From assembly GCA_051453625.1 (NCBI GenBank), contig JBOZIK010000001.1, positions 284,220,345 to 284,257,111 on the forward strand: a stretch of DNA of 36,767 bases, given 5' to 3'. How positions within the stretch are numbered: the first letter of the stretch is position 1; the number at the start of each line of letters is the position of its first letter. Both the position numbers and the translations under genes were made by a program. Source of the DNA: Welwitschia mirabilis. Taxonomy: Eukaryota > Gnetophyta > Gnetopsida > Welwitschiales. Under the pieces are notes generated by a model that saw only the letters and a program-made list of their open reading frames with translations, was not told the DNA's origin and made no database searches. Shown piece by piece: positions 32,417 to 36,767 of this stretch.

Positions 32417-32888
32417 TTGGAGGCATAGCTTCTGATTTGCACACTGTGAAGTATGCTATTACCTCGTTCTTGATCATAATTGAAATCTAAAGTCTTTACA
32501 ATCTCTCCCTTTCCAATGATGACAACCATTTATTCAAATTTGGGAAAGATAATCAATTGAATGCTCCCCCTCAAATCAAGCTCTTGAATTAACTTGTTAT
32601 CTGTATAGGAAAAGAAACAACCACACGTGTCCTCGTAGACAATTTAGTGCAATAAAGTTCTATACCTTGAATTTTCGCAAATGTAAAGCGTTTGGTATAA
32701 TAACTTGATATTATTCTCCCCCTTTGTCATTATTGAAAAACAATAAGTAAACAGAAAATTTAGGTTAGATAATCACTCGTTCAGAAAAAGGATTTTCATT
32801 AAACTTTTGATGGAGTACAATGAACAACAACCAATCAAGGACATCATACATGAAGAGACAAACATAAGAGAAAAGGGAGAGGGAAAGA

Positions 32889-33962
32889 CTAAGAAGATGA
32901 ATCATCATGCTCTGAAGTAGCAGGGGCCTCCTCTTCTTCCTCAGATCCAAGAGGGATCTCCAAGCCATACACAGATAAACCAAATACAATTCTGTCAACT
33001 CTTCTACACACTTTATCTGCTGTCTTTTGAGCCTGAATTGCTATTTCTTTGATGGATAAAAGCTCTCTCATTAAATCTTCATTGCTAATTGTTCCTGCCC
33101 TGGTTCCTTCTTCTGTTCTAGGTTTCTTCTTTGGAGGCGGTGAAGGACCAATTTCTTCTGTTAAGATATTCATCTTCTTCAGAGAATATAATCCCAAAGG
33201 TTTCGGAATTTTAAGAAGTTCTTCATCTTTGTGAATAGAAAAATCAAAATTTTCCAGTATAGCTGTAATGAGTCCTCCAAAAGGTAGGCTGCTATACCCA
33301 GCAGGAATGAACTGACTCATGTAGAACATAATGAATTTACACAAGTTTATATGCACTCCGATTCCAAGACAAAATAAAATATATGCACACACTAGAGATG
33401 CCTCATCCTTGTGTTCTAATTTGGGTACGAGGTCGTGTGTAGATATCTGAAATAGAACTCTGTAAGACCTAGTTAATTTATTCATGGGTAAATTAGCATG
33501 CCATGGAAATGAAGTTCCATACAATTTTGAAGTCAACATATCTAGAGAAACTGCTCCCTTTAAAGAACTGACATAAGTAATTTCTCGAAATAAACCTTTA
33601 TTTGGATAGCTTATGACCAAATAAATAGCTTTTAAATCAACATTAACTCTTCTATCATACACCTTGGTGGTAATCACCCAACTCGAGGAATGGAAATGTG
33701 CATTGCAGTAGAATAAACATACCATTTTAGTTAAGGTTCGAGTATTTGGATCCAAGGCATATTGCCATCGAAGATTTGCAAACTTATCAAAGATGGGAAC
33801 TTCTCTTCTAAAGGATGGGAAGTCTATTTGCCTCTCTGGAGCTAAAGGCCTCTTATCATATCCTCCAAACCAGGTCTTTCAGTGTTCCAGAGAAATAAAT
33901 CATTTAGATTCTGATTCGAGTTATTTGCCCTTCCTGGAGACTCCTATCTTGCTTCTGACCAT
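32889..33962 (-). pseudogene. Env-like/extra 3' ORF of the copia element
   Basis: The frame starts at the ATG at 33962 (MVRSKIGVSRKGK) but meets three early stops, then is open from about 33878. A 288-codon stretch (33755-32889) includes FYCNAHFHSSSWVITTKVYD, LYGTSFPWHANLPMNKLTRS, AYILFCLGIGVHINLCKFIM, then a basic PPPKKKPRTEE patch that could be a nuclear signal and a very acidic end (SEEEEEAP). The layout resembles the putative plant transposon/env-like proteins carried after pol by some copia elements. A hydrophobic stretch near the middle is the only possible membrane segment and no signal peptide is seen, so an envelope role is unproven. Confidence 0.55.
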
Positions 33963-34081
33963 GATGTCCACCTATCTCAGGTTTCAAAGCTCAGAGGGAG
34001 GCAGAGAAGATGAGAAAATGAGAAAAGAAGTGAAGAAAAGAACTTAAAAAGAAGGGGAGGAGCACGGGCCTCTCGGTAGGG

Positions 34082-34248
34082 TTACATCCACGTAAAAGAG
34101 TAGACGTACAGGTTTTAAAAGCCAGACGTCCGGGTTGTAACTGGTGAAAATTTGATAAAATTGAGAACAGTCGGACGTCTGAGAAGGATATCAGGATGTC
34201 CGGGTTACTTCCCAGATCAAGACATCTAAATGTTAATCTAGAACGTCC
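34082..34248 (-). repeat. GGACGTCC palindrome array (array 4, copia internal region)
   Basis: Degenerate sites start at about 34082, 34102, 34124, 34173, 34194, 34220 and 34241, with 20-22-base steps within pairs (34102/34124, 34173/34194, 34220/34241). The spacers have the same GGTT/GTAAC-like words as array 3 and the same orientation. It lies between the end of pol and the env-like ORF, where it could act as a promoter for that ORF. Confidence 0.75.
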
Positions 34249-34360
34249 AGGATTTAATATAGACAAAGTTTAGCTCTTCCCAAAATAACAGAAATAAGGA
34301 CATTGTCACTTAAATTACAGATTTTCTCAATTTAGTGCAATTTTTAGAAGAAGGCAAGAT

Positions 34361-35137
34361 TTATTTAAGTGAAGGGCATGGCCCTACACCAAGATTTCTT
34401 CTCAGAAAACAAAAACAATCTTCTGATAAACTCTTAGTTATAATATCAGCTAACTGTTTATGAGTTGGCACATACTCTAAATCAATTGCCTTATTTTGCA
34501 CTTGTTCTCTAATGAAATATTGTCTTATGTCGATATATTTAGTTTTCGAGTGCTGCACTGGATTCTTAGTAATGTTGATAGCACTAGTATTATCACAGAA
34601 TAGCTTAATTGATTCTACATTTATCTCAAAGTCAGATAACATATGTTTCATCTAGACTAATTGAGCACAACAAGCTCTAGCGACAATATATTCCGCTTCA
34701 ACGGTTGAGAGAGAAGTAGAGTTCTGTTTTCTACTAAACCAAGAAACCAAGCAAATTTCCATGTAAAAACATGCTCCACTTGTACTCTTTCAGTCATCTA
34801 CACATCCGGCCTAATTGGCATCACTATAACTAGCTATTTCCATGAAGGTGTCAAATGAATACCAGAGACTATCATTTTGAGTATATTTCAAATATCTCAA
34901 AATTCGCTTAGCACAAGACAAATGAGATTCTTTAGGGTCAGCTTGATAACGTGCACAAATTCTAACACTATGAGCTATATCAGGTCTGCTAGCTATAAAA
35001 TACAAAACACTACCAATGATTCCCCTGTAAGTCTTTTGGTCAACCTTCTTCCTAGTAACATCTTTTCCTAAGCTTACATTGATAGATAAGGGAGTCTTAG
35101 CATCTTTAGCATTACCCATTTCGTACTTCTCTAACAT
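34361..35137 (-). pseudogene. RNase H and RT C-terminal part of copia pol
   Basis: From 35137: MLEKYEMGNAKDAKTPL, YRGIIGSVLYFIASRPDIAH, ILRYLKYT, then SDAN*AGCVDD*KSTSG, SWFSRKQNSTSLSTVEAEYI, DNTSAINITKNPVQHSKTKY and HKQLADIITKSL. These are the end of RT and the RNase H domain, with the catalytic Asp in SDAN, the Glu in AEAEY (VEAEY here) and the Asp in CDNTSA. The stops are TAG for Trp, TGA for Arg and TAG for Trp (LV*MKH), all one transition from the expected codon. The end at 34361 is the normal pol C-terminus. Confidence 0.85.
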
Positions 35138-35155
35138 TTCCTGAATGTACTTTGT

Positions 35156-35755
35156 TTAACTTATGAAGATTCCATTTTTCATCTGTCTTACTTGAAGTCC
35201 AAGAAAGAATTTTAGTTCACCTATTAAACTCATTTTAAACTCATTTTTTATGAGTTTCTCGAATTGAGTTGCTAAACTATCTATGGTTACTTCAAATACT
35301 ATATCATCTATATAAATTTGGACAATGAGAATATGTTTCCTATCCTTCTTGATAAATAATGTAGGATCAGTACTTGCCTTTGAAAATCCATTTGTCACTA
35401 GAATGTAGTAAACCTTTCAAACCAAGCTTGTGGATCTTGTTTGGGACTATAGAGGGCTTTCGTTAGCTTGTAGACATGATCAGGAAACTTGGAGTCAATA
35501 AAACCTAGAGGTTGAGCTACATACACTTCTTCTGTAATATAACCATTTAAAAAGCCACTCTTGACATCCATTTGGTATAGCCTTATCTTATGGTAGCAAG
35601 CAAAAGCAAGTAACATTCTAATTGCTTCGAGTCTAGTCACAGGCGCAAAGGTTTCTTTATAGTCTATTCCTTCTTATTGACTGTAGCCTTGAGCTATTAA
35701 CCTAGCTTTGTTCTGAATGACATTGTGATTTTCATCTTTCTTGTTTTTGAAAACT
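35156..35755 (-). pseudogene. Reverse transcriptase part of copia pol
   Basis: After the integrase frame, a TGA replaces Trp and a TAA replaces Gln (GYSQ*EGIDYKETFAPV). RT continues at 35640 with RLEAIRMLLAFACYHKIRLY, QMDVKSGFLNG and ALYSPKQDPQAWFERF. A frameshift at about 35398 leads to GFSKASTDPTLFIKKD and the polymerase motif YIDDIVF at about 35310. In copia the active site is YVDD or YIDD, so the metal-binding Asp pair is kept. It joins the RNase H part through a TAA at the expected Gln of ISQTKY. Confidence 0.85.
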
Positions 35756-36767
35756 CATTTGGTTCTAATAATATGTTTTCCTTTTGGATGAGGCACAAGA
35801 TTCCACACTTGATTCCTCTTGAATTGGTTTAACTCTTGCTTCATAGCCATCATCCAAGATTCATCCTGTTCAGCTTCTTGGAAGTTTTTGGGTTCTAGAG
35901 TTGAAACAAAACACATGAAACTGTGGTTAATTGTTTTTTCACTTCTAGTTGTTATTCCCTGATCAAGATTGCTCCTAACATTCTCTTGAGGATGATCTCT
36001 TCTAGTCCTTAAGGGAAGGGATGTGTGCTTTTGTCTTTCCTCCTTCTCTTTTGAGGTTAAGTTCTTAGTCTTCTTGGAAGGAAAAGATGAGGGTTTAAGT
36101 ATTATGGTCTTTTCACTGTTATCTATCATTGGTCCAACATCAACATCTTCGATTTTAACGTGCACAGATTCTTCAACTTTCCCTGAATTTTTGTTGAATA
36201 CTTTGTAAGCTCTGCTTATCATGAAATACCCAAGGAAAGTTCCTTCATCTACTTTGAATTCAAATTTTCCATTTTCTCCTTTATCTCTAAGAATAAGACG
36301 TCTACTCCTAAACACTTTGAAGTAACTTACAATGGGCTTTTTCCCAGTCCACAATTTATAGGCAGTTTTGTTTGAATTTGGTCTTAAGAAAACTCTATTG
36401 CTAATATAACAGGCTATGTTAACAGCTTCTGCCGCAAAATGTTGTTGAAGAATTTTCTCATTTAGCATAGTTCTAGACATTTCAATTAGCACTCGGTTTT
36501 TTCTTTCAGCTACCCCATTTTGTTGAGGGGTTCTCGGGGCTGAGAGTTGATAAGATATGCCATGATGATCACAAAAACTCTCAAACTTTTCATTAACAAA
36601 TTCTCCATCTCTATCTGATCTTATAGACTTAATCGTGTAAGCTTTCTCGTTTCGAACTTTTCTATAGATTTTTGCAAAGGCGTTGAAGGTTTCATCTTTA
36701 CTACTTAGAAAGGAAACCCAACAAAAACGTGAGAAATCATCAACCATAACCAAGAAATATCTTCTTC
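35755..36767 (-). pseudogene. Integrase and start of RT of copia pol
   Basis: 332 codons are open from 36753 and the frame continues past the window edge. The integrase core is intact at its visible catalytic sites: Asp in VDDFSRFCW, Asp in SDRDGEF and Glu in NGVAERKNR, within the PQQNGVAERKN signature. It continues with AVNIACYISNRVFLRP, YKLWTGKKP, EGTFLGY and AYKVFNKNSGKVEESVHV, then a Lys/Arg-rich linker and the RT entry WMMAMKQELNQFKRNQVWNL. The usual Gly-rich FGCxCYI-type segment after KVF is altered (VFRSRRLIL). The open frame ends where a TGA replaces the family Trp. Confidence 0.9.

Larger units (their letters stand above)
30808..36767 (-). mobile_element. Ty1/copia retrotransposon, minus strand (5' part outside window)
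   Basis: Reading the minus strand from the window end, the order is integrase, RT, RNase H, a spacer with a palindrome array, an env-like ORF, a polypurine tract and the 3' LTR. The integrase-before-RT order defines Ty1/copia. An extra ORF after pol is typical of the SIRE-type group. The 5' LTR, gag and protease lie outside the window. Nearly all pol stops are explained by single transitions, so it is inactive but not old in sequence. It is inserted in the DUF4283-like ORF at 30807/30808. Confidence 0.85.

Noticed and set aside
33991-34266. 91-codon minus-strand frame between pol and the env-like ORF
   Set aside because: It translates the degenerate palindrome array and a low-complexity Phe/Ser/Leu stretch. 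There is no protein family resemblance.

Overview
The window looks like nuclear DNA of a seed plant. It is A+T-rich and gene-poor, full of decayed retrotransposons, and carries one plant gene with a 6.7-kb intron. A large-genome lineage such as a gymnosperm would fit, but that is inference. I saw no tRNA, rRNA, CRISPR array or bacterial feature.

Layout. (1) 1-180 is an array of the palindrome GGACGTCC. (2) About 428-9240 (+) is a decayed Ty3/gypsy element of Athila/Tat type: gag, protease, a nearly absent RT, RNase H, integrase, then an extra 3' ORF and a possible LTR. (3) 10739-11262 (-) is a separate LTR with a tRNA-Met-type primer site. (4) 11843-19826 (-) is the 5' part of an ARV1 gene. 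Five exons splice together in frame (118 codons) behind a TATA-like box. Intron 2 is 6.7 kb and holds a LINE-like poly(A) end and tandem duplications. The 3' exons are not visible and may lie in or beyond an assembly gap. (5) 19.86-23.9 kb is mostly uninterpretable decayed DNA. (6) 23950-28130 (-) is a chain of intronless, mutated fragments of at least five unrelated host genes, all in one orientation: UTP10/HEATR1, an NFD4/nodulin-like transporter, sterol C4-methyl oxidase (SMO1), the Phe-tRNA synthetase beta subunit and starch branching enzyme. (7) 28599-28920 is a MITE with 14-bp perfect inverted ends. (8) 29.6-30.8 kb is a second GGACGTCC array, a CpG-rich leader and a DUF4283-like ORF. 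That ORF is cut by (9), a Ty1/copia element on the minus strand (30808 to the window end) with a 3' LTR, polypurine tract, env-like ORF, RNase H, RT and integrase.

Two signals stand out. First, the chain of host fragments looks like a multi-gene chimeric retrocopy. At the SMO1/PheRS-beta joint the two genes share about 10 bases, as expected for reverse-transcriptase template switching. Second, GGACGTCC sites come in pairs 21-22 bp apart that repeat at about 56 bp (21 + 35). This layout recurs in several places: the copia LTR, the copia internal region, the leader of another element and the window start. The palindrome contains the plant bZIP C-box core GACGTC, so a clustered regulatory array carried by transposons is a reasonable hypothesis.

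All four N runs of at least 100 bases are flanked by near-identical direct copies. These are probably uncollapsed overlaps or haplotypes, so copy numbers next to gaps should not be trusted.
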